Positions 32,301-47,103 are shown, counted from the first letter of the stretch. The stretch is DNA of 64,000 bases from Salminus brasiliensis (GCF_030463535.1 NC_132878.1:96246373-96310372), one strand, 5' to 3'. Notes: generated from the sequence alone by a model not told the origin. Numbers and translations: made by a program.

Positions 32301-35300
32301 GAAATCTGAATCTAGTACCAGTTCACAGTGGAGCACAGTTCGCAGAGTGGAGCTGGGTGGAGCTGGGTGGAGTTGAGTGGAGTCATGGATGAGAGGTTGA
32401 CTCAGAAGTAAATTCCACTTTTCAAACCTTCCTCTGGCCAGAAGAAAATGGGACACTGGACGTTTAACTAAACTCAGCTCTGCATTTCTTGGTCAGTGTT
32501 TATAGACGGACTCTCTGGACGTCCCGGTTCAGCAGTTGTCGAGCGCTCAGGCAATACGGTCACCTGGAAATCAGGGCAAGTTAATCGCTGGCTGAGCTGC
32601 TCCGGCCAAACATCCAGTTCACACACATTAGCCCATATTTACAGCAATTACCTGAGGGATAATGACTGGAAATTATTCTGCACACTTAAGCTGGACTTGG
32701 AGCCGAGGCTGGTGAACACAGGCCTGGTGTGTTTTACAGGCTGAGCCTCATGGTTCTAAGTGGATGCTGTAGATTATGTGAACTGCATGCACTTATCTGT
32801 CCACTGTCCCTTTTAAATGGAGGAGCTGACTGTGTTTGAGGGGCTGACTGTGTTTGAGGGGCTGACTGTGTTTGAGGGGCTGACTGTGTTTGAGGGGCTG
32901 ACTGTGTTAGAGGAGCTGACTGTGTTTGAGGGGCTGACTGTGTTTGAGGGGCTGACTGTGTTTGAGGGGCTGACTGTGTTAGAGGAGCTGACTGTGTTAG
33001 AGGAGCTGACTGTGTTTGAGGGGCTGACTGTGTTTGAGATGTATTAGAGGGGCTGACTGTGTTTGAGGGGCTGACTGTGTTTGAGATGTATTAGAGGGGC
33101 TGACTGTGTTTGAGGGGCTGACTGTGTTAGAGGGGCTGACTATGTTAGAGGGGCTGACTGTGTTTGAGATGTATTAGAGGGGCTGACTGTGTTTGAGGGG
33201 CTGACTGTGTTAGAGGAGCTGACTGTGTTAGAGGAGCTGACTGTGTTTGAGATGTATTAGAGGGGCTGACTGTGTTTGAGGGGCTGACTGTGTTAGAGGA
33301 GCTGACTGTGTTAGAGGAGCTGACTGTGTTTGAGGGGCTGACTGTGTTAGAGGAGCTGACTGTGTTAGAGGGGCTGACTATGTTAGAGGGGCTGACTGTG
33401 TTAGAGGAGCTGACTGTGTTTGAGGGGCTGACTGTGTTTGAGGGGCTGACTGTGTTTGAGATGTATTAGAGGGGCTGACTGTGTTTGAGGAGCTGACTGT
33501 GTTTGAGGGGCTTACTGTGTTAGAGGGGCTGACTATGTTAGAGGGGCTGACTGTGTTAGAGGAGCTGACTGTGTTTGAGGGGCTGACTGTGTTTGAGACG
33601 CTGACTGTGTTTGAGGGGCTTACTGTGTTGGATGAGCTGACTGTGTTTGAGGGGCTGACTGTGTTTGAGGGCTGACTGTGTTTGAGGAGCTGACTGTGTT
33701 TGAGGGCTGACTGTGTTTGAGGGCTGACTGTGTTTGAGGAGCTGACTGTGTTTGAGGGGCTGACTGTGTTTGAGGGCTGACTGTGTTTGAGGAGCTGACT
33801 GTGTTTGAGGAGCTGACTGTGTTTGAGGGCTGACTGTGTTTGAGGAGCTGACTGTGTTTGGGGAGATGTATTAGAGGAGCTGACTGTGTTAGAGGGGCTG
33901 AATGTGTTAGAGGGGCTGACTGTGTTAGAGGGGCTGACTGTGTTAGAGGAGCTGACTGTGTTTGAAGAGCTGACTGTGTTGGATGAGCTGACTGTGTTTG
34001 AGGAGCTGACTGTGTTTGGGGAGATGTATTAGAGGAGCTGACTGTGTTAGAGGGGCTGACTGTGTTTGAGGGGCTGACTGTATTAGAGGGGCTGACTGTG
34101 TTAGAGGAGCTGACTGTGTTTGAAGAGCTGACTGTGTTGGATGAGCTGACTGTGTTTGAGGGGCTTACTGTGTTTGAGGGGCTGACTGTGTTAGAGGAGC
34201 TGACTGTGTTAGAGGGGCTGACTGTGTTTGGGGAGATGTATTAGAGGGGCTGACTGTGTTTGAGGGGCTGACTGTGTTTGAGATGTATTAGAGGGGCTGA
34301 CTGTGTTAGAGGGGCTGACTGTGTTTGAGGAGCTGACTGTGTTTGAGGGGCTTACTGTGTTAGAGGGGCTGACTATGTTAGAGGGGCTGACTGTATTAGA
34401 GGAGCTGACTGTGTTTGAGGGGCTGACTGTGTTTGAGGGGCTGACTGTGTTTGAGATGTAATAGAGGGGCTGACTGTGTTTGAGGGGCTGACTGTGTTTG
34501 AGATGTATTAGAGGGGCTGACTGTGTTAGAGGGGCTGACTGTGTTCGAGGGGCTGACTGTGTTTGAGGGGCTTACTGTGTTGGATGAGCTGACTGTGTTA
34601 GAGGGGCTGACTGTGTTAGAGGAGCTGACTGTGTTTGAGGGGCTTACTGTGTTGGATGAGCTGACTGTGTTTGAGGGGCTGACTGTGTTAGAGGGGCTGA
34701 CTGTTAGAGGAGCTGACTGTGTTTGAGGGGCTGACTGTGTTTGAGGCGCTGACTGTGTTTGAGGGGCTTACTGTGTTGGATGAGCTGACTGTGTTTGAGG
34801 GGCTGACTGTGTTTGAGGGGCTGACTGTGTTTGAGGGCTGACTGTGTTTGAGGAGCTGACTGTGTTTGGGGAGATGTATTAGAGGAGCTGACTGTGTTAG
34901 AGGAGCTGACTGTGTTGGATGAGCTGACTGTGTTGGATGAGCTGACTGTGTTTGAGGGCTGACTGTGTTTGAGGGCTGACTGTGTTTGAGGGCTGACTGT
35001 GTTTGAGGAGCTGACTGTGTTTGGGGAGATGTATTAGAGGAGCTGACTGTGTTAGAGGAGCTGACTGTGTTGGATGAGCTGACTGTGTTAGAGGGGCTGA
35101 CTGTGTTAGAGGAGCTGACTGTGTTAGAGGAGCTGACTGTGTTAGAGGGGCTGACTGTGTTTGGGGAGATGTGTTAGAGGGGCTGACTGTGTATGAGGGG
35201 CTTACTGTGTTAGAGGGGCTGACTGTGTTTGAGGAGCTGACTGTGTTAGAGGAGCTGACTGTTAAATGAGCTGACTGTGTTAGAGGGGCTGACTGTGTTA

Positions 35301-38300
35301 GAGGGGCTGACTGTGTTTGAGGAGATGTATTAGAGGGGCTGACTGTGTTAGAGGGGCTGACTGTGTTAGAGGGGCTGACTGTGTTTGAGGGGCTTACTGT
35401 GTTTGAGGGGCTTACTGTGTTTGAGGAGCTGACTGTGTTAGAGGAGCTGACTGTTAAATGAGCTGACTGTGTTAGAGGAGCTGACTGTGTTAGAGGGGCT
35501 GACTGTGTTTGAGGAGATGTATTAGAGGGGCTGACTGTGTTAGAGGGGCTGACTGTGTTTGAGGAGCTGACTGTGTTTGAGGGGCTGACTGTGTTTGAGG
35601 AGCTGACTGTGTTAGAGGGGCTGACTGTGTTTGAGGAGCTGACTGTGTTTGAGGGGCTTACTGTGTTTGAGGAGCTGACTGTGTTAGAGGGGCTGACTGT
35701 GTTAGAGGGGCTGACTGTGTTTGAGGGGCTGACTGTGTTTGGGGAGATGTATTAGAGGGGCTAACTGTGTTAGAGGGGCTTACTGTGTTAGAGGGGCTGA
35801 CTGTGTTTGAGGAGCTGACTGTGTTAAAGGAGCTGACTGTGTTAGAGGAGCTGACTGTGTTTGAGGAGCTGACTGTGTTAGAGGGGCTGACTGTGTTTGG
35901 GGAGATGTATTAGAGGGGCTCACTGTGTTAGAGGGGCTGACTGTGTTTGAGGAGCTGACTGTGTTAAAGGAGCTGACTGTGTTAGAGGGGCTAACTGTGT
36001 TAGAGGGGCTTACTGTGTTAAAGGAGCTGACTGTGTTAGAGGAGCTGACTGTGTTAGAGGAGCTGACTGTGTTAAAGGAGCTGACTGTGTTAGAGGAGCT
36101 GACTGTGTTAGAGGGGCTGACTGTGTTTGGGGAGATGTATTAGAGGGGCTCACTGTGTTAGAGGGGCTGACTGTGTTTGAGGAGCTGACTGTGTTAAAGG
36201 AGCTGACTGTGTTTGAGGGGCTGACTGTGTTTAAAAGGATAAAGGTAAAAGGATAAAGGTGCACGTATTCGTCACTGTACAGTGTGGACTGTACAGCGAA
36301 ATGTGTCCTCCGCATTTAACCCATCTGGTAGTGAACGCACACTCACACACACACACGTGTTAGGGGCAGTGAGTACACACACACACCCAGAGCGGTGGGC
36401 AGCCAACTCCAGCGCCCGGGGAGCAGAGAGGGTAAAGGGCCTTGCTCAAGGGCCCAACAGTGGCAGCTTGCCGAGCCCGGGAATCGAACCCACAACCCTG
36501 TTAGCGATATCCCGGCGCTCTAACCGCTGAGCCACCACTGCCCTCTTTGAGGGGCTGACTGTGTTTGAGGGGCTGACTGTGTTTGGGGAGATGTATTAGA
36601 GGGGCTCACTGTGTTAGAGGGGCTGACTGTGTTAGAGGGGCTGACTGTGTTTGGGGAGATGTATTAGAGGGGCTGACTGTGTTAGAGGGGCTGACTGTGT
36701 TTGAGGAGCTGACTGTGTTAAAGGAGCTGACTGTGTTTGAGGGGCTGACTGTGTTTGAGGGGCTGACTGTGTTTGAGGGGCTGACTGTGTTTGAGGGGCT
36801 GACTGTGTTTGAGGAGCTGACTGTATTAGTGCTCTGTGGGGAACAGTGTTCGGTTCTCCCTCAGGCTGTTGGAGCACCTGTTCCTGTGAGCGTGACGAGC
36901 GTCACATTTTAGGAGCTGTGTGTCATCACTTTGAAAACGGCCACAAACAGGAGTTACAGAAGTGGGCGGAGTCGGGTTTGGTGGTGTTGTTGTTGAGCTT
37001 CTGTGTGATTGTGGCGTCTCTGTGCTGTGATCTTCTGTTGGATAGATTCACAGACGTTTGGACAAATCACAGACCTGTATTAGAAAACCCTGTAGTAATG
37101 TACAGCACTTAAAAAGCCCTCAGAGTCCAACAACACTCAGCTTACAGAGTGACCTTCAGTGCAGCTGGACTTCTAAATTAGGGCTATTGAATATTTACAT
37201 TTTCAGATATTCTATCACATTTTTTTCAGAATATTTTAAGAATATTTGGTATTTAATCATTTTTAAAATTACTGTTGTTGCTGCTATTATTTCCATTGTT
37301 ATTATTACTATTATTATTATTATTTTGTTGTTTTATGACTATAGTTTTGTATTTCTGAATTTATTGATTTTGAATATTGAATATGTTGAGAATTATAATG
37401 AGGTACTGGAAAAACATCACTGATAAATAATTGTTTTCATTTGCATGAACATGCAAAAACAAGAATCTTGCAGGAGTTATACATGGAGTCAGGAAAGGAG
37501 TTGTAATATCATTTATAAAATGAGTTATTAAAAGAGTTATAAATGTAGTTATAAAATAATCATTTTTATGGAGTTATAAATGAAGTTATACATAGTTATA
37601 AATGAAGTTATAAATGGAGTAATAGCATGATTTGTAAAATATTTTATAAAAAGAGTAATTAAAGGAATGATAAAATAATAATTATTGATGGAGTTATAAA
37701 TGAAGTTATAAATAAAATTATAAATTAAGTTATAAATAATAAAAGGATTGTAAAATGAGTTATTTAAGGAGTTTTAAAATAATTATTATTGGAGTTTTTA
37801 CATTATAAATAGAGCAATAAAATTATTTGTCAAACAATTTATATAATGAGTTATTAAAGGAGTAATAAAATAATTATTAATGGTGTTTTTAATAGTTATA
37901 AATGGAGTGATTTATAAAATGAGTTATTAAAGGAGTTATGAATGGAGGTATAAGATGGGTTTATATAAATAAATAAGTTGAGATATAAAGGTGATAGAAA
38001 TAGTTATAAATTGAGTTGTTTATGTAATTTAGAGATGTTATAAATGAAGCTAGAAATTGACTTTCATAGAAGAAGTTATATATTGAGGTATGCAAGAGGT
38101 TTTTAGAGTTATATAGAGTCATAAGTCAAAAAATCAATGAAGTTACAAAAGAAGTATGTTTTATAGCATCCATTACCAACTGGTAATAAATTAAGTTGTG
38201 TAGTGGAACGACTGATTATTTATTGCAATTATTGGTAGCAAATTAAATGATTTATTATGTATTGGTATATTTGATCATATGGTATTTTTTACATTAAAGG

Positions 38301-41155
38301 CATTAAACCTGTAGAAACCTGTGTTGCAGTGACCGTATCACAGTAATGGTCTGCGTTTTGACTTATTGCTGTATTAAATGGCTTATTGTCTGATAAGGCT
38401 TATACTCCTCGGTGTGCTGGGGTCCGCACTCTGTCCTGTAGCTTCTCCTTTAGCTCTTTTGGTGAGGAATAACCAGAAGTTTCAGTTTTACTGCTTTCTA
38501 GCATGTCTTCGAGCTGGATCCATGTCTCTCTGGCTGCTTTCTCACGGTAAAGTTAAAGTACATGGTGTTTAATAGCTGAAGAGTGATTAGTGCTTTAGGG
38601 CAGAAGGAGGTGGGGGGCTCTGGGAGTGGGTGGGGGGTACGTTTCCAGTTTAACACTCGTTCTCTGGGTTCGGGTTGCTCTCGGTTGTTGAGACGACACA
38701 GTTGCTTAGATTTGAAATATGAGTCTGTGCGAAACAATTAAAGAAGGAGAGTCAGACTGAGTCAGAGGGAGCTGGAGAAGAAGGAGGAGAAGCACCTGAG
38801 GCAGACGTCTGAAAGAGGGAGGGAGGGAAGGTGGGAATACCCCGACTCCTTTCAGAAGAATGCTAGCGGTGAATGAAAGCTAATGAGGCCGGTTGGCATG
38901 ATCTCATTCAGTCATTATGGTTTTTGAAAGTGATCTGAGGAGGTCTGGAGTTATTACTCTCCTTTTTCTACATTGAGATTACATCACATCATCATTCATC
39001 TGAAAGTACAGCATTAATCACTGCTGAATTGCGTTTCTATTTGATTTGCTGGCTTGTCTGCTTAATTTGACGTCAGAAATGACAGATGTTGCAAAAATTG
39101 TAAAGACATTTTGTTCTTTCTGCAAATGATTACAGTGCAAACATCACTAACTGTACATCACTTTCAAATTAGGGCCAAAAAATGCCACATTTACGTCACA
39201 TCATTTTCTACTTTTCGGAACAATATAAATATCATAATATCAAAACAGTTCTTTACAATAGATGTTTGTAATAATGTAATTAAACCAAGATTAATACCAA
39301 CTGGAAAACAATATACATTGATATTAAAGTAGATATAAATAGAGTTCAAAACATGGAGCTATAAAGTGCTCTAAATTGAGTTAAAATTGGAGTTGCCTAT
39401 GGAGTTATTAAAGTACTTTTAAAATGGACTTATAAAGAAGATGATAAATGAGTTATCAGTTGCATTATAAAAGGATGATTGTATTGTGAGTTACATTAAT
39501 ACATAGATACATTAATTTGTAAAAGTTATATGTGGATTTATTACAGCAGATTTAAATTAACAGTTGTGTTAAAAAATGAGTTATAAATGATGTATGGAGA
39601 TATTAAAGTAGATATAAATGCACTTATAAAATGGGGTTTAAATAAAGTTATAAATGTGTTATAAATGAAGCTATAGAGCAAGTTATACATTGGGTTTTAA
39701 AAGTTGTATATAGTTATTGAAGTACACATAAATTGAGGTTTAAATGGATTTACAAGTGGCGTTTTAAAAGGATTTCTAAATGAGGTTAAATAGTAAGTTA
39801 TACATCTTGAGTTGTCAAAGTTATATATGAAGTTAATAAAGTAGATATAAATGGACATATACTAGGAGATTAAATAGTTAGAAATTAAGTTTATAAATTA
39901 AAATTGAGATATAAAATTAGTTATGAATGAAATTATGTAGTGACTTATAAACTCAGTTGTAAAAGTTATATATAGACTTATTAAGGAACATATAAATGGA
40001 CGTATAAAAGGTGACTTCTGTAGTTAAACATTAAGTTAGTGAATAGAGTTATAAAAATATTCTAAATATAGTTATATAGTGAGTTATAAACTGAGTTGTA
40101 AAAGCTATATATGGAGTTTGCTTTAAAGTACAATAAAAATGTATTAAAAACAGAGATTTACCAATTAAGTTATAAAAGGAGCTATGAAGGATGTTATATT
40201 CGGAGTTATACTTTTTTTTTAAATGTGTATATGGAGTTATTAAAGTACATAAAAGGAGATTTAAACGTAGTTCAAAATGACGTTTACATTTTTTTTACTT
40301 TTAAATGAAGTTATATAATGAGATTTAAATTGTAGAAGTTATAAATTAAGTTATTAAACTAGATATAAATAGACATATAAATATTAAAGGAGATTTAAAT
40401 TGAGTTATAAATGGAGGTATAAAGGGGTTATTAGTGGAGTTATCAAGAGTTATTAAAATGTAGAATTTATTATTACTAAATTTTGAAGTTAAGAAAGAAA
40501 TGTGAGTTAAGAGAACTTTAGACTGAACTAAGTCGAGTTAAGTCAGAAAACACTCTGTGATCAGTTACTGTATCAGTTTAAGCTGGACTGACTTTAGGTT
40601 TGTTACCGAGCTCCTGATTCACTGAACTACGAGGCGGATTAACCCTTTGTAGTGTGTAGGTGTAGCTGTAGGTGTTCAGTCTTGTGGAGCTGACCTGCGG
40701 GCTGTGGTGGATTGTAATGTGGCCGTTAGGGTATGAAGGGATTTTCCAGCCGGCTGGTGATCAGAGGATCCCACAGGTCGCTGTTCTGCCTCCCCCGCTC
40801 TCCCAGCATGCCTCAGAGCTGTGGTTGGAGGTTATTAGTGAAAGGCCGTCTGATACAGCCCTGCGCTAACCAGGCCTGTAATTTTCTCCTTATCCTGTGT
40901 CCAATCTTTGCGTCTGAGTGACTCCCTGAAGCCTTTATGGTCTTATCACTGTACAGGAAGAGGGGCTGCTACACATGCTGTGCTTTGTGGGTAATTTTTT
41001 TTGCTGTCTTGCGAGCACTGCCTATCCGTTCTCAGACCCCTTTAACTGGTTTAACCCTTTAGACCATGTATGTTGAGTGGGCTCTTTAGTTTTTCACTCA
41101 AATAACTCATATTTAACATCGGGTTGCAGTATATAGTATTTTATATGTATATATG

Positions 41156-41203
<48 letters not shown>

Positions 41204-43069
41204 CTGTTATATTGCAGCTATACTGGTTTTAGGTATACCACGGTATAAAAATGGACAGAAAATCCCACCATTTTATTAAAAATTCTATGTAAAAAAAAAT
41301 CTATGTTTTAACAAAAACAATAAGTTGATTAATGGAGACAGATTAGTGTGAAAATAATGAAAATAATCATTAGCCAGATACAAAAGTTTAAAAACTTTAA
41401 AAACTCAGAAATCTCCAAAAAGCTCAGAAAATTGTTCTTATTTGTTTGTTTATTTATTTAGTTTAGTATCAAAATGACATTTTACATATGCTTCCATCAT
41501 AAAATCCATTATAAAATAGATTAAAAAAACATTGAGCATTTGTTGAATAAATAAACCTTCTGTTTTCGTTCCTTTAAGAGTCTCCATATTTGATAAAAAT
41601 AATAATAAAAATACTACTAGTACTACTACTACTAATAATAAATAGAACAAGAAGAATTGTGAAACACAGTGAAATACCCTAAAGCCGTGATATTTTCTGA
41701 GATGGTTATCATACCTCTAAAACACCATTGCAACCCTAATTTGCCATCACTTTCATAGGTCCCAGAATAGATCCCTGTGGGACTCCACAAAATATGCTAA
41801 AGCAAGAGGTTAACAAACGATTCAGAGTATAGTTTCTATAGGAGGTATATAGTGTGCATGTCCATGTCGACCACAATGCAGTGTATCATTGTGTAGAAAT
41901 GAAAAAAAACATATTTATGTACATTTTTTTTAAAGTGATATAAGTTTGCAGAAGTAACACACTTTGAGTGCTTGACTATCTGCCTTTCTTGTTGGATGCG
42001 CTGTATTTTTTCCATTTAGAGGACTGTTCAGATCAGTAAGCGTGTAGTATTGCTTTGTTTAATCAAATGTATTCATATTTGTGTGTTTATATGTATATAC
42101 AAGTCAGTTTCTTTTGAGACAATGTACAAACGTGGCTTATTGAGTTCAGGTTCTTTACATATCAGATTAATATGAGATCTCGTCAGTGGCTGGGAATCCT
42201 GGATTGAACAGCAGAAGAATAGCTTTAGAAATGAACCTAAAGGTTCGGCCCTTTCAGGGTGCTGTGTGTTTTTGTCGGAGCTGTAGTTCAGGTCTGGGCA
42301 GTCGGGCAGTCGAGGGCCTCATGACTGTCTTTCATACGTAGGTGTCAGTTCCCACATAACCCACACTGACGGCCTGAGAGCCTGAGGGACTGTGTGAGCT
42401 GAGTCTCTTTCTGAGCACAGAAAGTAAATTATATTAATGGAGAAAATAAACAGCAGATTAGTGTGAAAATAATACAAATAATCTTTAACTGGACCAAAAA
42501 TAGTTTTAAAAAAGCTCAGAAAAATAAAACTTATTTTAGTTTAATATACAAAAAAAATATTTTACATATGCTTCCATTATTAAATCCATTATAAAATAGA
42601 TAATTACATAAATAAATAAACCTGTTTTCATTCCTTTAAGAGTCTCTGTCCGATGAAAAAAAAAAAAAATAATAATAATAATAATTAGAGGAAGATGGTG
42701 GGCATGAAGCTATTGGCACCATGCTGCCTAATGCCAGGCGTGGGCTAGAGGGGTATAAAGCCCCCCAGCATTGAGGAGCTGTGGAGCTGTGGAAGAACTG
42801 TGTTCTGTGGAATGAAGGATGGTGGAGCTCCTTCCAGTATTTTTGGGACGAGGTGGGGTGACCTCACTGATGGTCCTATGGTGGTCCATTTACATTGAAG
42901 GATGAGGTAAAGGGGGGGGGGGTGCTAGATCTGAGCAGAAATAGGAATTGTGAAGAGTCAGAGTCCAGAGCAGCGTCTACACAAACACCAGAGCAGTTCC
43001 TCTCTCCAGCGGTCAGCCTCAGGAATGCTCCTATTCTTCTCTCTCTCTCTCTATGTCTCTCTCTCTCTC

Positions 43070-43105
<36 letters not shown>

Positions 43106-43173
43106 CCATGCACAGTATTCAGATATTCCATTCACTGAAATGTTGCTCTCAGTCACAGGCTGTGTGTGTTTGA

Positions 43174-43209
<36 letters not shown>

Positions 43210-44714
43210 AGACGGAAGGCATTGTTTCTTGCTGATAAAATGCTGGATTTCCCTAGAGCGCCCCCCCCCTTCACCCCACCCTCTGTTTTGGAGGAGGGGT
43301 TATGTGCGGAGGGAACTCTGATGCAAATCTTGACCTGGAAGAGAGTGTGTGGGTGTGTGTTTGTGTGTGTGTGTGTAATGTTTACATAACCAGCTATTGT
43401 TAAAATGAATGAATATATATGCATAACATGTCCATAAGTCTAATGAAGGCATTTAGCTACTTTAAGCTGCACCCATTGCTGACACAGATGTGCAAAAGCA
43501 CACACACACAGCTTGTCTAGTCCCTGTAGAGAAGAAGTACTGCCAAAAGATTAGGACTCTCTGGAGTAGATGGACATCATGGAAAGATCAGTTCTTGGCC
43601 CTGTTCTCCTGCACTTATCCAGCTCTGGCTCGGTGGGTAAGACTGACTCTGGGGTTCTCTTTAATGTTGCTCCAGTTGCCGGGTGACGGGGGACTTCGGG
43701 AAGTATGATGACGGAACTCTAGGAATGCCAGAGAGACGCCCTCATCCGTTTCACATGTGCCCAGTGTTATGAGCGGTGGGGGACACGGCCCCACCCTTCT
43801 TCTGAGCTCAGAATAGTAAGAAGCATATCATGACGATACGAGGAGCAATGCACTCTGGGTAAACCTAAATCTCAAACTCCTTCCAAAAGTACTGGATGGA
43901 GCTCCATCATCCATCATTACAGAGAACACAGCTCTTCCACTGCTCCACCCCTCTAGCCCACGCCTGGCATTATTAGGCGGCATGGTGCCAATAGGGTCAT
44001 GATGTTAATCTGCTCCAGAGAGTCCTATTCTATTGGCAGTACTTCTTCTCTACAGAGACTATGTACAGATGTATGTGCACATCTGTATCAGCATTAAGTG
44101 CAACTTAAAGGAGCTGAATGCATTAATTAGAAGGAGTGTCCACAAACATTTGGACATACAGTGGAGCACCCAGATAAATATAAAGTCAGTGGTCAGAGAG
44201 TGTCTACCTGTAATTAACTCTATATAACATTAGAATAAACCCAAATAAACATAAAGTCAGTGGTCAGTGAGAGTGTCTACCTGTAATTAACTCTATATAA
44301 CATTAGAATAAACCCAAATAAACATAAAGTCAGGTCAGTGAGAGTGTCTACCTGTAATTAACTCTATATAACATTAGAATAAACCCAAATAAACATAAAG
44401 TCAGTGGTCAGTGAGAGTGTCTACCTGTAATTAACTCTATATAACATTAGAATAAACCCAAATAAACAAAGTCAGTGGTCAGTGAGAGTGTCTACCTGTA
44501 ATTAACTCTATATAACATTAGAATAAACCCAAATAAACAAAGTCAGTGGTCAGTGAGAGTGTCTACCTGTAATTAACTCTATATAACATTACAACAAACA
44601 AATAAAAAGCTTTTAGTCAGTTTAGGGAGGCTAATACACACATAATGAGTGTAGTAGTTAGGTATAATAGAGTTAATCCCTTATGCCTGTGTGTGTGTGT
44701 GTGTGTATGTGTGT

Positions 44715-44758
<44 letters not shown>

Positions 44759-45904
44759 CAGCACACCGATGGGGGATTCCCTCACTCAAACACAATAGAC
44801 CCTGAGAGGCCCGGAGCTTTGTGGAGAAGCTGTTGGAGATGTTAGGGGTGGGCTGGCTGCTGCTGTCGGGGGTTTTGGTGATTGATGGATGGCGGTGTTG
44901 GGGAGGTCGGCTCAGAGTGCTGAGACGGCAGAAAGAGCTGTGAAGAGCTGAGTTCAGTCGAGCTGCAGACATCAAACACTTTGATATTTAATCAGGAATG
45001 TGAATTCATCAATAATCAATAAATCGGCTGTCATATTCCTAAATGTCAAAAAACTATCTTTCACTTTCCTGAAGAAATGCTGACGGATTGAGCAGCTCAG
45101 CCACTCCCAGATGGTTCTTAGGGTGTTACCAGGACCTTCCTAGGAGGTTGCTAGGCATTTACTACACTGTTCTACATGGGTGGTTTCTATACTATTCCAA
45201 GTGGTTGCTAAGAAAGTTGCTAAGTTGCTGTAGAATGCTGGATGGTTGCTATGCGGTAGAAAGTTGTTGCTAGGGTGTTGTTAGGTGGTTGCTATAATGT
45301 TGCTAGAATATTGTTAGGGTTTGTCCGGGTGGTTGTTTTGGTACATCAAGTGGATGCTAGGGTGTTAGGTGGTTGCTGTGTTTTTCTGGGTAGTTGCTAG
45401 GGTGCAAGGAGGTTTTGTAAGAGTTGCTAGGCAGTTGCTATGCTGTCAAGTGCCTGCTGTGGTGTTGTTAGGTGGTTGCTAGGGTTTTGCGAGGAGGTTT
45501 CATAAGAGTTGCTAGGCAGTTGCTATGCTGTCAAGTGACTGCTATAATGTTGCTAAGCAGTTGCTGAGGTGATTTGGATGGGGGTGGTAGGTGTAGGTGG
45601 AATGGTGTTCCAGGTGGTTGCAGTGAAGTTGCTAAGCAGTTGCTGTGGGGTGCTAGGGTGAAGCAAGTTGTCACTAGGGTCTTGTTAGGTGTTTGCTATG
45701 GTGTCCCAGCTGGTTGCTATAATGTTGCTATGATATTGCTAGGGTTTGTCCAGGTGGTTGGTCAGATGTTGCTAAGTGGGTGTTCTGGGACTTCAAGTGG
45801 CTGCTAGGGTGTTGTTAGGTGGTTGCTGTGTTCCGGGTGGTTTCTGTGGTGTTGCCGTTTGTACTCCCAACAGTCAGCTTCAGACATGTACATTGCAGAT
45901 GTTT

Positions 45905-45938
<34 letters not shown>

Positions 45939-45947
45939 GAGAGTTTT

Positions 45948-45984
<37 letters not shown>

Positions 45985-46777
45985 TAGAGACAGAGAGAGA
46001 GAGTTAGAGAGAGAGAGAGACAGAGGGAGAGAGAGATTTAGAGAGATAGAGAGAGAGGGAGAGAGAGAGAGAGACAAAGGGAGAGAGAGAGAGAGAGACA
46101 AAGGGAGAGAGAGAGAGGGAGAGAGAGAGAGAGAAAGGGAGAGAGAGAGGGAGAGAGAGAGAGGGAGAGTTAGAGAGAGAGAGAGTTAGAGAGAGAGAGG
46201 GAGTTAGAGAGAGAGAGGGAGAGTTAGAGAGAGTTAGAGAGAGAGAGAGTTAGAGTTAGAGCGAGAGAGAGAGTTAGAGAGAGAGGGAGAGAGAGAGAGA
46301 GTTAGAGAGAGAGAGAGAGTTAGAGTTAGAGAGAGAGAGAGAGGGAGTTAGAGAGAGGGAGGGAGTTAGAGAGAGTTAGAGTTAGAGAGAGAGAGAGAGA
46401 GTTAGAGTTAGAGAGAGAGAGAGGGAGTTAGAGTTAGAGAGAGAGAGGGAGTTAGAGTTAGAGAGAGAGAGAGAGTTAGAGAGAGAGAGAGAGAGTTAGA
46501 GAGAGAGAGAGGGAGTTAGAGTTAGAGAGAGAGAGAGAGAGAGAGTTAGAGAGAGAGTTAGAGAGGGAGTTAGAGTTAGAGAGAGAGAGAGAGTTAGAGA
46601 GAGAGAGAGAGTTAGAGAGAGAGAGAGAGAGAGGGAGTTAGAGTTAGAGAGAGAGAGAGAGTTAGAGTTAGAGAGAGGGAGGGAGGGAGTTAGAGTTAGA
46701 GAGAGAGAGAGAGTTAGAGTTAGAGAGAGGGAGGGAGGGAGTTAGAGAGAGTTAGAGAGAGAGAGGGAGTTAGAGTT

Positions 46778-46810
<33 letters not shown>

Positions 46811-46938
46811 AATACTGCCGTTGGGTTTTGAGTGAAGTGATAATTACGCTGCAGAAGGGCCGGTCGTTTCCTCTTTGGCCTGAGCAGCTGATGGAGTTTT
46901 CTTCACATTTGTCATTTGGAGAGAAAGAGAGAGAGAGA

Positions 46939-47002
<64 letters not shown>

Positions 47003-47053
47003 GGAATGTGGAGAGTTGTTGTGAAATTATCACAGAGCAAAGCACACACACCG

Positions 47054-47103
<50 letters not shown>

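Noticed and set aside
36470..36545. tRNA gene on the minus strand
   Set aside because: The A and B boxes are good, but the sequence continues into a SINE body and lacks a complete cloverleaf acceptor pair. The same applies at 50550-50628 and 62860-62940.
32817..36912. Repeated LTVFEG and QSAPQT reading frames as a repeat-protein gene
   Set aside because: Stops recur at each GAGATGTATTAG piece, there are no splice signals between blocks, and the array is inside a kif13a intron.
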